Source of the DNA: Astropecten irregularis
Taxonomy: Eukaryota > Echinodermata > Asteroidea > Paxillosida > Astropectinidae
Reading direction: 5' to 3'
NCBI GenBank assembly: GCA_963971285.1
Contig: OZ020262.1
Span: forward strand, 6,171,036 to 6,235,035
Length of the DNA: 64,000 nt
This document shows positions 26,601 through 35,029 of this stretch, one piece after another. The notes beneath the pieces are model-generated. The model saw only the letters and a program-made list of their open reading frames with translations, did no database searches and was not told the DNA's origin. A program made the translations under genes and the position numbers. Within the stretch, counting starts at the first letter, position 1, and the number at the start of each line of letters is the position of its first letter.

Positions 26601-26797
26601 AGAAATAGTTCTGGAAAGAGCCTGCATGCTGTCCACTGGACGTTGCTCTTTAATACCGGTACAATCCTCCGATTTTCTACAGAAGATATTTGTTCTTTTC
26701 CTTTGTGTTTGCTAGGAATGTATGTGTGATCGACCCTCAATGGTTGTACGATGTGGCACCAGACTACTTCAGGCAACGTGTGGCCAGAGCTAGGTGA
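8609..26797 (+). CDS. DHX33: DEAH-box ATP-dependent RNA helicase DHX33
   Basis: Exons: 8609-8809, 10785-10835, 11604-11675, 12041-12094, 12685-12740, 13241-13358, 13698-13796, 14802-14887, 16232-16320, 17410-17492, 18504-18601, 20083-20181, 20981-21055, 21496-21586, 22473-22538, 23091-23179, 23306-23372, 23586-23690, 24206-24339, 25056-25122, 25671-25780, 26716-26797. All junctions are GT..AG and phases chain to 1992 nt, 663 aa plus TGA. Motifs: I GETGSGKT (55-62), Ia with TQPRRVAA (83-90), II DEAH (152-155), III SAT (189-191), IV FLTGQEE (252-258), V STNIAETS (311-318), [10 protein letters not shown] (359-366). The C-terminal half has the winged-helix/ratchet and OB-type regions of DEAH helicases, ending near [14 protein letters not shown] as in DHX33. 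The human protein is about 707 aa; the N-terminus here is shorter. In vertebrates DHX33 acts in rRNA synthesis, translation initiation and RNA sensing; the same nucleolar role is inferred. The start is the only in-frame ATG before the helicase core. Confidence 0.95.
8832..10755 (+). repeat. 79-bp minisatellite in DHX33 intron 1, about 24 units
   Basis: The unit begins CTGCCCTGCCACTAGGAGGG and ends GACTGCTTGCTCAATAA. Successive starts at 8832, 8911 and 8990 give the 79-bp period. Most units differ at a few sites. Three units carry an extra ACATG in TAAGGTACATGTATTG and recur about 164 bases apart, near 9591, 9754 and 9919, alternating with units having CTAGGACGGTT. It fills almost the whole intron, ending about 30 bases before the exon 2 acceptor. 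Confidence 0.95.
11048..11381 (+). mobile_element. TTAAAGG MITE, near-complete copy
   Basis: Ends TTAAAGGTAGAGTCATACTTTGG and ATATTACCTTTAA. The interior carries the family marks GGGTATAAAGATGGTGATGGTAGAAACATACCG and GTGGGCACCGTATGGGACT. It is flanked by two diverged copies of a 60-base sequence (about 10988 and 11384). DHX33 intron 2. Confidence 0.75.
11715..11860 (-). mobile_element. SINE family 2 copy in DHX33 intron 3
   Basis: GGTGGGATTCGAACCCACGACCTTCTGC, then CGCTAGGCCAGCGAGCTAGC and the TATCGCGGCGGGTACCGCAG end. The tRNA-like head reads on the minus strand. Confidence 0.65.
12212..12652. mobile_element. Non-autonomous hAT-type element in DHX33 intron 4
   Basis: Ends TAGTGCTGGGC and GGCCAGCACTA are inverted repeats, flanked by 8-bp target duplications ATGTATAC (12204-12211) and ATGTGTAC (12653-12660), one mismatch. 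The interior has inverted GGTTAACCG and CGGTTA motifs and no transposase. The right end lies only 32 bases before the exon 5 start. A partial relative is at 20452-20600. Confidence 0.75.
12844..13212 (-). mobile_element. TTAAAGG MITE, full-length copy (DHX33 intron 5)
   Basis: Ends TTAAAGGTAATATCATACTTTGG and CCAAAGTATGATACTACCTTTAA, total about 369 bases. The GTGGGCACCGTATGGGACT side is left-most, so it is reversed relative to the copy at 11048. Its right end is 28 bases before the exon 6 start. Confidence 0.85.
13368..13682 (+). mobile_element. SINE family 4, full copy (DHX33 intron 6)
   Basis: A tRNA-like head with GTGGCCTGGGTTCGAATCC is followed by a body with TGATCATATATGGGTTGATGTGGC and GATGATTAGCCTCCCAAATT, ending in an ATT microsatellite. 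Reverse copies lie at 20592-20935 and 37905-38090. Confidence 0.7.
13857..13987 (+). mobile_element. SINE family 3, 5' part (DHX33 intron 7)
   Basis: GTGGCCTAGTTGTCTGACG, TGTGGTCAATCTGCAGATCG, GTGGGTTCGAATCCAGCC and GGGCAAGACGCTTTG. It is cut off where the family 2 SINE starts. Confidence 0.7.
13989..14222 (-). mobile_element. SINE family 2, most complete copy (DHX33 intron 7)
   Basis: GCAAATTAGGCTTGCCCTTCACCG, GGTGGGATTCGAACCCACG, CTGCTAGGCCACCGAGCTAGC and ACGCGGCGGGTACCGTAG. The tRNA-like region reads GCTAGCTCGGTGGCCTAGC on the minus strand. Confidence 0.7.
14571..14733 (+). mobile_element. SINE family 1 copy (DHX33 intron 7)
   Basis: GCTTCTGACTGCCAAACGAAC flank, GGATAGCTCAGTTGG A-box-like and GGTTCGAATCCCGCTCCAGTC B-box-like sequences, then TTCACTTTTCAATGAC. 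It ends about 70 bases before exon 8. Confidence 0.7.
14935..15346. mobile_element. TA-flanked mariner-like foldback (DHX33 intron 8)
   Basis: Inverted ends CAGGGTGTCCCAGAA and TTTTGGGGGGGACACCCTG flanked by TA; the interior is a near-complete palindrome (AAATGCAACACT ... GTGTTGCGTTTT; TCTTTC and GAAAGA arms). No transposase. Related interior sequence occurs at 57605-57935 and 59263-59480. It starts 47 bases after the exon 8 donor. Confidence 0.75.
15357..16135. repeat. Large nested palindrome, DHX33 intron 8
   Basis: From about 15557 to 16135 the two halves are inverted copies: ACTATTTTCTCATGACTCAG, TGATCAGACAGAGTGTGAG and CTTTACCAATCATTTCACCA on the left return inverted on the right. The centre (about 15700-15985) is a second hairpin with TCCTTCGTA and CCTACG arms, related to 17590-17735. 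The left shoulder (15357-15556) and 25860-26165 share this divergent relative of the TTAAAGG MITE. Confidence 0.75.
17590..17735. mobile_element. Foldback, solo relative of the 15700 hairpin
   Basis: TTTCACCAAACTCTTCGTAAC at the left, GGGCTTCGTGAAATC at the right, with GGTTATCCTTCGTA in the centre. Lies in DHX33 intron 10. Confidence 0.6.
17793..18041 (+). repeat. Three tandem units with TTAACCCTAACCC starts
   Basis: Units of 80-86 bases start at 17793, 17873 and 17956. Each begins TTAACCCTAACCCTCTGCAC and ends CACAGGGGGACTGGAT. The start resembles the telomere motif but occurs once per unit. Confidence 0.8.
18134..18303 (+). mobile_element. TTAAAGG MITE, 3' half (DHX33 intron 10)
   Basis: Has GTGGGCACCGTATGGCACT, TTTTCACAGATGACTGTTAC and the AATTACCTTTAA end; the other half is missing. 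Confidence 0.65.
18322..18467. mobile_element. Foldback with GCGACGCGTCGCA motifs
   Basis: Left GGGCCGATTTCATATAGCTC and right ATTTTATGAAATCGGCC arms pair in part; the interior repeats GCGACGCGTCGCA twice. It lies just before exon 11 (acceptor at 18503). Confidence 0.6.
18692..19235. mobile_element. Non-autonomous hAT element, exact 8-bp target duplication
   Basis: Ends TAGGGGTGGGCAACC and GGTTGCCCACCCCTG are inverted; ATATAAAG flanks it on both sides (18684-18691 and 19236-19243). The terminal YAGGGGTGGGCAA is the usual hAT form. The 544-bp interior has no transposase. DHX33 intron 11. Confidence 0.85.
19384..19800. mobile_element. Foldback with about 125-bp arms (DHX33 intron 11)
   Basis: Left arm: ATACGGGCATTTCACAATTTAGAGCGCCACCAAGAGGGCAG onward to TTTTCCCCTATA. 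The right arm (about 19675-19797) is its inverted copy. The centre is AT-rich. Confidence 0.7.
20211..20445. mobile_element. Foldback with CAATTTCATAGAGCTGCTTAAGC ends
   Basis: Left GTCAATTTCATAGAGCTGCTTAAGCA returns inverted at the right. The same end type occurs at 34765-35008 and in part at 26480-26582. Begins 29 bases after the exon 12 donor. Confidence 0.7.
20592..20935 (-). mobile_element. SINE family 4, reversed copy (DHX33 intron 12)
   Basis: AATAATTTGGGAGGCTAATCATCC start, CAACCCATATATGATCAC body and a minus-strand tRNA-like head around GGGATCAAACCCGGGCCAC. It lies directly before exon 13; a fragment related to the 12212 hAT element (TAGTGCTGGGC) precedes it at 20452. Confidence 0.65.
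22082..22345 (+). mobile_element. SINE family 3, full copy (DHX33 intron 14)
   Basis: GTGGTCAATCTACAGATTGC, GGGTTCCAATCCAGCC, ATTGCTCCTCTTCACCCAG, GATGGCTTTGTGGTTTGATTAGCC and CAGGGAGTTGAGATGGTTTC, in the same order as the copy at 26938. Confidence 0.7.
22592..22900. mobile_element. Foldback element (DHX33 intron 15)
   Basis: Inverted arms: CCGATCCGACACCGCG / GTGCCGTCGGATCGG, CCGCCATTACTGCAGTGT / CACTGCAGTAATGGCGG, TTTGTCCGGCAACAAAA / TTGTTGCCGGACAAAA, and CAGGGTGTACGTCCC / GGGACGTACACCCTG around the centre near 22778. Confidence 0.75.
23840..24177 (+). mobile_element. TTAAAGG MITE left half with an inserted segment
   Basis: Begins AAAGGTACAATCATACTTTGGTAGCATACC and resumes at AACTTACAGGGTATAAAAGATGG; about 190 bases between are foreign to the family. 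DHX33 intron 18. Confidence 0.55.
24612..24986 (+). mobile_element. TTAAAGG MITE, full-length copy (DHX33 intron 19)
   Basis: Ends TTAAAGGTAGTATCATACTTTAG and CCAAAGTATGATACTACCTTTAA, length about 375, with GTGGGCACCGTATGAGACT inside. Good example of the family consensus. Confidence 0.85.
26311..26582 (-). mobile_element. SINE family 1 copy followed by a foldback fragment
   Basis: TTTTTGAAAAGTGAAGG, GGGATTCGACCCTGCGACCTCC and TAACTGAGCTATCCAG are a minus-strand family 1 SINE (to about 26460). TTTTGTGCTAAGCAGAAC and GTGAAATTGGCCCCAG at 26545-26582 are one end of the CAATTTCATAGAGCTG foldback. DHX33 intron 21. Confidence 0.6.
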
Positions 26798-26937
26798 TAT
26801 CTTCAAGGTTACAGATTGAGGCCCTGGTGACGATACTAATGGTGGTTTTTTGGTGCTGATCTCGGCAGAAAACGAAGACTGTCACAACCGGTTCGTACTT
26901 CTTCGAGTCAAATTTGACGACACTACTGGATATCTGT

Positions 26938-27200
26938 GGGGTATGTGGCCTAGTGGTCTAGCATGTCGAACTCAAGATCCTGTGGTCAATCTGCAGATTG
27001 TTGGCTCGAATCCAGCCATGGGTTAGTGGTGCTTGCGTCTTTGGACAAGATGCTTTGTCACATATTGCTCCTCTTCACTCAGGTGTAAATAGGTACATGC
27101 GAGGGTAGAGATGGCTTTGTGGTTTGATTAGCCTCTGTGCGCCCTATGGTTGCTGGGGCTGTATGCTCCCCAGGGAGTTGAGATGGTTTCAGGAATGTAA
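26938..27200 (+). mobile_element. SINE family 3, full copy
   Basis: GTGGCCTAGTGGTCTAGC (A-box-like), GTGGTCAATCTGCAGATTG, GGCTCGAATCCAGCCATGG (B-box-like), ATTGCTCCTCTTCACTCAGG and GGGAGTTGAGATGGTTTCAGG. Confidence 0.75.
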
Positions 27201-27452
27201 ATTACGGGCAAAGATTTGACTATTGGGGTCACCACCAACGTGTGTTCACTTTTCAATTACGTTTAAGAACGCATTTTATTTTTGGATAAGACACTCACTT
27301 TTTAGAAGACATATTTTTTAATAATATACCGATATTATGCTTGTATTGTAACAAATTCTGACATTTGGAGTTTCCTTTTACATAGGCAGTGATGCCCGCC
27401 AATTTATTGCACTCTTTGACTGCAGACAAATTCACTGCAACTTGAAAAACCA

Positions 27453-27830
27453 TTTAAGGTAATATCAAACTTTGGGTTTTGTCAAAGAAATACAGATTCA
27501 TGGGCAATAATACCAAGGAAGATACAGTAACAGTCATCTGTGAAAATTTCAGTCCCATACGGTGCCCACTCTTTGAGAAAAACAACCGGAAAACAGCCAC
27601 AGTATTTGTTTTTATTTATTTAAATCTTTTCGCCATTAATTATTATCTTTAAAAGTTCAAAATTGTTTTTGGTCATTGGATATACTCTATTCTGGATAAA
27701 TTCAGCATTTCACCCAGAACAATTGTAACAGTATGTTTCTACAATCACCATCTTTATACCCTGTTAGTTATAGGGTAATTGTTGAACGTATGAGATTTCT
27801 GTTTCAGTATGCTACCAAAGTTATGCTATA
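27453..27830 (-). mobile_element. TTAAAGG MITE copy downstream of DHX33
   Basis: TTAAGGTAATATCAAACTTTGGG, ATACAGATTCATGGGC, CCCATACGGTGCCCAC and CACCATCTTTATACCCTG, then GCTACCAAAG. The right terminus is eroded. Confidence 0.75.
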
Positions 27831-27984
27831 TAATGTCTGTGTTTATCTCGCTGCTGTGTAAATATAGAAACAACAATAAAACACACCTAATATTAAAGTA
27901 TGGAAACGTTTTGTGTTGCGTCCATCAATTATTGTGTTCTCCATTAATTAAGTTTTAAGAAGTAAAATATCTCCAACTTTTTGT

Positions 27985-28115
27985 TAGCCTTTGAGAAAGA
28001 TCCTGCTATAGGATCGAAACATCAGGTCTCCTCACTCGCATTTTATATAAAATTATTTCAGCTTTCAGGTCATTTGATTTGGCTGATGGGTAGTTTCCAT
28101 CATTTTATTACTTCT
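27985..28115. repeat. Foldback family copy, GATCCTGCTATAGGATC type
   Basis: GAGAAAGATCCTGCTATAGGATCGAAACATCAGG and the tail GGCTGATGGGTAGTTT match the elements at 781 and 46285. Confidence 0.55.
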
Positions 28116-28469
28116 ATTAAAATAATCTTTATAATGAACATAATCTTTATATATTTATATATAGAAAACTTTAAAAGAAAAAGACCACATAAATAGATGC
28201 TACACTGGAGTTGATAACAAGTCACTTAAATAGAAACTAGTTGTTCCTACCGCAACACCACAGCACTACTTGTGGTAAACGTGAGTAAGTATAATACTTA
28301 TGTGCATATAAATGTGATAATACAGGTATTGCAAAATAGATATAGAATTCGTGCAGTAGGAATATTGTATACATAAATGCATGCAAAAAACATCTATTGT
28401 CAAGCCATTTTCGCGGTAAATTCGCAGGTTTGTTGTTTGTATGCAAATAAGAATTTACATATTCATGAG

Positions 28470-29550
28470 CAGAACTCCCCGGTAGTTCCCCTAGTAGTTC
28501 CCCCAGTATGAAGTAGTGCCCCCCGGTAGTTCCCCTAGTAGTTCCCCCAGTATGAAGTAGTGCCCCCCGGTAGTTCCCCTAGTAGTTCCCCCAGTATGGA
28601 GTAGTGCCCCCGGTAGTTCCCCTAGTAGTTCCCCCAGTATGAAGTAGTGCCCCCCGGTAGTTCCCCCAGTATGAAGTAGTGCCCCCCGGTAGTTCCCCCA
28701 GTATGAAGTAGTGCCCCCCGGTAGTTCCCCCAGTAGTTCCCCCAGTATGAAGTAGTGCCCCCGGTAGTTCCCCTAGTAGTTCCCCCAGTATGAAGTAGTG
28801 CCCCCCGGTAGTTCCCCCAGTAGTTCCCCCAGTATGAAGTAGTGCCCCCCGGTAGTTCCCCTAGTAGTTCCCCCAGTATGAAGTAGTGCCCCCGGTAGTT
28901 CCCCCAGTATGGAGTAGTTCCCCTAGTAGTTCCCCCAGTATGAAGAAGTGCCCCCAGGTAGTTCCCCCAGTAGTTCCCCCAGTATGAAGTAGTGCCCCCA
29001 GGTAGTTCCCCCAGTATGGAGTAGTTCCCCTAGTAGTTAATTCCCCCAGTATGGAGTAGTGCCCCCAGGTAGTTCCCCCAGTAGTTCCCCCAGTATGAAG
29101 TAGTGCCCCCAGGTAGTTCCCCCAGTAGTTGCCCCAGTATGAAGTAGTGCCCCCCGGTAGTTCCCCCAGTAGTTCCCCAGTATGGAGTAGTGCCCCCTAG
29201 TAGTTCCCCCAGTAGTTCCCCCAGTATGGAGTAGTGCCCCCCGGTAGTTCCCCCAGTAGTTCCCCCAGTATGGAGTAGTGCCCCCTGGTAGTTCCCCTAG
29301 TAGTTCCCCCAGTATGAAGTAGTGCCCCCTGGTAGTTCCCCCAGTAGTTCCCCAGTATGGAGTAGTGCCCCCTGGTAGTTCCCCAGTATGGAGTAGTGCC
29401 CCCTAGTAGTTCCCCCAGTAGTTCCCCAGTATGGAGTAGTGCCCCCGGTAGTTCCCCGCCCAGTAGTTCCCCCAGTATGGAGTAGTGCCCCCAGGTAGTT
29501 CCCCCAGTATGAAGTAGTACCCCCAGGTAGTGCCCCCCCGGTAGTTCCCC
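28470..29550. repeat. C-rich satellite, first block
   Basis: Units of about 44 bases made of GTAGTTCCCC, AGTATGAAGTAGTGCCCCC and variants, with many deletions of sub-units. Strand asymmetry is strong (C-rich top strand). It continues at 30858-31190 after the 35-bp array. Long ORFs through it are repeat artefacts. Confidence 0.95.
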
Positions 29551-30857
29551 CAGTTCATGTGATTGATGATAGATATACGTATGAAGCTTGTATGTCATTG
29601 ATGATAGATATACGTATGAAGCTTGTATGTCATTGATGGTAGATATACGTATGAAGCTTGTATGTCATTGATGATAGATATACGTATGAAGCTTGTATGT
29701 GATTGATGGTAGATATACGTATAAAGCAATTGTATGTCATTGATGATAGATATACGTATAAGCTTGTATGTGATTGATGGTAGATATACGTATGAAGCTT
29801 GTATGTGATTGATGGTAGATATACGTATGAAGCTTGTATGTCATTGATGATAGATATACGTATGAAGCTTGTATGTGATTGATGGTAGATATACGTATGA
29901 AGCTTGTATGTCATTGATGATAGATATATGTATGAAGCTTGTATGTGATTGATGGTAGATATACGTATGAAGCTTGTATGTCATATATACGTATGAAGCT
30001 TGTATGTCATTGATGATAGATATACGTATGAAGCTTGTATGTGATTGATGGTAGATATACGTATGAAGCTTGTATGTAATTGATGATAGATATACGTATG
30101 AAGCTCGTATGTCATTGATGATAGATATACATATGAAGCTTGTATGTCATTGATGATAGATATACGTATGAAGCTTGTATATGATTGATGATAGATATAC
30201 GTATGAAGCTTGTATGTGATTGATGATAGATATACGTATGAAGCTTGTATGTGATTGATGATAGATATACGTATGAAGCTTGTATATGATAGATATACGT
30301 ATGAAGCTTGTATGTCATTGATGGTAGATATACGTATGAAGCTTTTATATGCATGATTGATGATAGATATACGTACGAAGCTTGTATATGATTGATGGTA
30401 GATATACGTATGAAGCTTGTATATGATTGATGGTATAGATATACGTATGAAGCTTGTATGTCATTGATGGTAGATATACGTATGAAGCTTGTATGTGATT
30501 GATGATAGATATACGTATGAAGCTTGTATATGATTGATGATAGATATACGTATGAAGCTTGTATGTCATTGATGGTAGATATACGTATGAAGCTTGTATG
30601 TGATTGATGATAGATATACGTATGAAGCTTGTATGTGATTGATGATAGATATACGTATGAAGCTTGTATATGTCATTGATGGTAGATATACCTATGAAGC
30701 TTGTATGTGATTGATGATAGATATACGTATGAAGCTTGTATGTGATTGATGATAGATATACGTATGAAGCTTGTATGTGATTGATGATAGATATACGTAT
30801 AAGGCATGTATGGGATTGATGATAGATATACGTATGAAGCTTGTATGTGATTGATGA
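29551..30857. repeat. 35-bp satellite, about 37 units, inside the C-rich satellite
   Basis: Unit ATGAAGCTTGTATGTSATTG followed by ATGRTAGATATACGT, period 35. Nearly identical copies with occasional shortened units (around 29985, 30285 and 30430). The unit holds a HindIII site (AAGCTT) and the palindrome ATACGTAT. Confidence 0.95.
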
Positions 30858-31190
30858 TAGATATGAAGTAGTGCCCCCAGGTAGTTCCCCCAGTAGTTCC
30901 CCAAGTATGAAGTATAGTGGGCCCCCGGTAGTTCCCCCAATATGGTAGTACCCCCAGTGTGGTAGTTCCCCCGGTAGTTCCCCCAGTATGGAGTAGTGCC
31001 CCCTAGTAGTTCCCCCATTATCATGAAGTAGTGCCCCTGGTAGTTCCCCCAGTAGTTCCCCCAGTATGAAGTAGTGCCCCCAGTAGTTCCCCCCCCCCCC
31101 CTATGAAGTAGTGCCCCCTAGTAGTTCCCCAAGTATGAAGTAGTACCCCCGGTAGTTCCCCCAGTAGTTCCCCCAGTATGGTACTATTGT
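30858..31190. repeat. C-rich satellite, second block
   Basis: Same AGTAGTTCCCCCAGTATGAAG units as 28470-29550, more degraded, with a C run near 31088. Ends at GGTACTATTGTGG. Confidence 0.9.
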
Positions 31191-32401
31191 GGCGAAATTG
31201 AATTACACGGAACTGTAGTGCCAAAAATCCTGAGTTCAATACTTTGTAAGGTTGAATTTTAAATTTTATTTCACTTTTTAAAAACATTATTTGTATTTTT
31301 ATGGACTTTTCAATTTTGCATTCCTTACTATACTCTGGGGACAATTTTGCCGAAAGTTGTTAATAATAATAAACTTAAATATACTGGTATATAGAGTGTG
31401 CATTGACGTACCAGCATAATAATAATTCGAACCATAAACACCGTGCTAACTGGCTAGGGACCGTGTGTTTATAATATTTGTACCAATTGTACATAATGTA
31501 TTGTCAATTGATTTTTCTCTTTGTCAAATGGAACTTTCGGAAACACTTGTCTTCGTTTTGTATTAAGGAATTCAAATTTCAAGCGGGTTTAAGGATAAGG
31601 GTTGTACAGTTTGTGCGATTACTTAACACTCAGCAAACATATTGCTCGAACCCAGTTGAAAGACCAGTACTAATTAATCATTAATCATTAGTCAAAATCA
31701 ATATGTCAATAAAATACTATAGTAAATATGTCTTCTTCTTTTTTACTGGTACATATCTCGTTCTTAAGAAGCAGTCAGTTTGAAACTGAGGGTATATTTG
31801 AGTTGTTTCAAAATATAAATTTGTAACAAAAACGAATGGAAATGCCCTTTTTCATACAAAAATATTACCATATTCCTTTTTGAATTCAGTTTTACTGTAT
31901 TTACTCCTTGTTACTATAAATGAAGTCATTTTCATGAAGTAAGAACCCAGTGTAAGGATCAACACAGTATAGAAATTAAAGACTAAATTATGAAACAAAA
32001 ATGAAAATTACATTCTTTGGTTTGTTTACTAGCATACTGACATTACATTATCATTACATGTATTTCATTTTAGCCAAGGCATTCACAAATATTATCAAAC
32101 TGGAATAAGGATAATTCAAAACTTATTCAAATATTGTACATGTATTATCATACTACTATATAATAGGGTATAATTATAAGCACTGATGATAATTAATAAA
32201 TATTAACAAAGTTTCAATTCAAAAATCACATTTTGAATAACTAGATTGACATTTCCAATTGTTCTTTTCGGAATAATTACACATAAAAAATTTAAGATGT
32301 GTGCACATTATTCCTCATTAGAAATTTCAACTTCAATTTCTAAACATGTACATATACAAAACTTGAATTTAAAGTATTTAAATGATTGGATAGTCACAAA
32401 A
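31191..32401. other. AT-rich intergenic, nothing recognised
   Basis: No ORF with a family signature, no RNA gene and no clear repeat on either strand. Confidence 0.35.
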
Positions 32402-32766
32402 TTAAAGGTAATATATATCATACTTTGGTTTTTATCAAAGAAGTACATATTCATGGGCAAAAATATCAAGGAAGATACAGTCACAGTCATCTGTGAAAAT
32501 TTCAGTCCCATACGGTGCCCACTTTTTGAGAAAATCGTGAAAAACAGCCACAGTATTTCTTAAGTCTTTTCTCTTTTCTCTTTGATATTTTAAAAGATCA
32601 AAAAGATTTCCGGTTGATGTTTGACTAATTTCTGGAAAAATACACCATTTCAGGCAGAAATATTGTAACGGTAGGTTTCTACCAGCACCATCTTCATACC
32701 CTGAAAGTTATACGTAAATCTGTGAACATTTCTGTTTTGGTTTCTTACCAAAGTATGATACTACCT
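32402..32766 (-). mobile_element. TTAAAGG MITE, full-length copy
   Basis: TTAAAGGTAATATATATCATACTTTGG to CAAAGTATGATACTACCTG; contains CCCATACGGTGCCCAC and CACCATCTTCATACCCTG. Confidence 0.8.
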
Positions 32767-34764
32767 GTATGTATCATGTATGATTTTGGCATTGACTAAA
32801 TCATTGCATATGCGATGAACAAAGAATGGATCTACATGTAGAACTTAATTACAAAGAAATAGAAGAATATACTATAATAAAATTATGTGGTTGCTAAAGT
32901 GGGTGATAGAACCATATAGGGATCTACATGTATGCACTGAATTTAAGAACACTCTCTTTCTTTTCCATAAATATGTAACCCTGGTTAAATTTCAAACCTT
33001 ATCAGGCCTTGAAATTGGTTCTGAAAGGGGCTAGGCCACTTTTCCATTGCAAAGGGCACTTCCATTGGAAAATCATAATGTCTATGGAAACATTTGAAGG
33101 AGGCACCAAGGCCAAGAACCAGGGCAACGAAGGCTATGACCTCTGTAGCCTCCGTTAAATTCAAGGGCTTGCCCTATGGACAAGGTTCTAGCCACGGTGG
33201 GCGGCGCTGGGCAGGCCAGCCCGGCACTGGAAATTTGCGCCCGCAATGTAGGTCTGAAATAAACTCTGCCGCCCAGCATGAATTTCCGCAGAGTGAATAA
33301 AAGTATTGCCAATATTGTGAATTTTGATCACATTCTGGGATTAAAGTTCACTCTTTTCTGTTATACACCTGAAATTCATTGAATATCAGTCCTTAAAATG
33401 TAGCTTTATACCATTAAATGGCTCTGCCGTTGGAACAGTGAAAATGTTGGCCTTGGACTTTGATCATGTTGCGGCTGTTTTTTTCTCACCGCAGCTCAAC
33501 TTCATATCTAGAGCCCACCACTAAAATTGGTCAGGCTAGAACCCTGCTTATGGATGAAGGTTTTTAGATCAAAGATTGAAAAAGAGGTTTAATGATTCTT
33601 AGGCAAAGAGAGAAATTGACCAGGACATCACCAAATTGTCGCCATATTGTGGTACATACTGCATACCCTCAACAAGTAAAGTTATGTTTGTTTGTTTTCT
33701 TGATTGCTCCACTGCTTGTCTGTTTGTTTCTTAATTTGTTTATGTTTTAACTAAACAACAGAACACTGAATCCAAAAATGAAATAAAAATGCATCTTCCT
33801 TTAAGAAAGGTACTGGTGCTTGGGAGTTGACCAAAATTAAAAGAAAAATGATTGATTAAAGTTTAAAGTATTTTTATGCATTTAAATATTATTCACTGCT
33901 AGACCCTGCTACGTTTCCCAAAACAACAAAAGAACAAAAGAAAGACCCGCTGAACTAAAAAATAAATCCGTAAAAATAAAGATTTTTATGACATCTAACA
34001 TCCTGTGGAAACTAAAAATACATGTTCTTTTTTTGTAAAGAAATAAATTCATGACTAAATTTTCCCTGCTAACCGAAAAGCACAACTGAAGAAAAAATAA
34101 AAGCACACTACAATTCAGCACTAAAATAAAATTTAAGTCGAGGCAAAGTAAACCAAACTACTCATGTATAAAGAAATATGTACTACACCCTGCTAAAAAA
34201 AAACTCTTCTACCCTGGAACGAACAGAAAACCTTCTTTGGAGAGAATTTTGCTTTCAAGAAATGAAAAACCATTCCAAAATCGAGCCCAATCTATGGCTA
34301 TGTTCAGACACAGTACTCCAGAGACCGAAAAAGGTCTACCCTTTGTGGTCACAGCGGGAGGTATCAAAACACTTTATCCCAAAGCCACGATTCCCACTTG
34401 AAATTTTCACCCATCCATCACCCCGAGCCACCCCTGAGCCACCCCCGAGATAAACCTTGCTCGGGACCAGAGTTGAAATTTTTCAACCCAGGGTGGCTCC
34501 AGGGTAAGTTCGCCCAGGGGATGAGCACTGTAGTGGGAAAAGGCTTATAGACTGGGCTCGTTTTTGTAATGATACTTGAGAAACCTTACATCAGTTTCCC
34601 CTCTATAACAAAAATAGGTTAACGTGACAGAAATGCAAAGAAACATTTCCTGTGATAAATTTTCTGGAAAATACACTCTGCGTGAGGCACCTATCTATAT
34701 GCGAGTTTCACACATTGATAATGCCTGCAATAAGAGGGAAATGGAACCATGAACATTAGACCAG
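32767..34764. other. Intergenic; GC-richer patch at 33060-33300
   Basis: 33082-33300 is GC-rich with GGCACCAAGGCCAAGAACCAGGGC, resembling the 21-bp array at 40118, but no gene is evident. About 34350-34550 is an imperfect inverted repeat rich in CACCCCGAGCC. The rest is AT-rich. Confidence 0.3.
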
Positions 34765-35008
34765 GGACCAATTTCACAGCCCTGCTTAGCACAAAAATTT
34801 GCCAACCATAAAACTTCAGTCTTATCAAAAGGGAATTAACAACCAAATTTCCATGTGTTGTGTATCACTTGTGATTGTTCTTTTGGCTGTTGTTCGCTGA
34901 CCATGAATATCAGATGGAATGTTTTAATGGTGGTTTGTTTTATTGAGCAAGACATTTTGTGCTTAGCAATTTTATGTGCTGAACAGCTCCATGAAATTGG
35001 CCCAGGTC
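34765..35008. mobile_element. Foldback with CAATTTCACAGCCCTGCTTAGC ends
   Basis: Left GGGACCAATTTCACAGCCCTGCTTAGCAC and right TGCTGAACAGCTCCATGAAATTGGCCC are inverted. It ends 21 bases from the TMEM254 stop codon and so probably forms part of its 3'UTR. Confidence 0.65.
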
Positions 35009-35029
35009 ATAGGGGTCTGAGGGGGTATC

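Larger units (their letters stand above)
26798..27880 (+). other. DHX33: DHX33 3' flank, possible 3'UTR to an AATAAA
   Basis: The first plus-strand AATAAA that I noticed downstream of the stop is at 27875-27880. If used, the 3'UTR would include a SINE (26938-27200) and a MITE (27453-27830). A shorter 3'UTR with a variant signal is equally possible. Confidence 0.3.

Noticed and set aside
28470..31190. Long minus-strand ORFs of 74-133 codons with repeated YKLHTYIYHQS and GELLGGTTPYWG strings
   Set aside because: They are translations of 35-bp and 44-bp satellite units; all frames stay open in turn, and the unit lengths are not multiples of three.
33082..33312. GC-rich 76-codon ORF as a gene
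   Set aside because: No family signature, no splice-consistent neighbours, and part resembles the 21-bp repeat near 40118.
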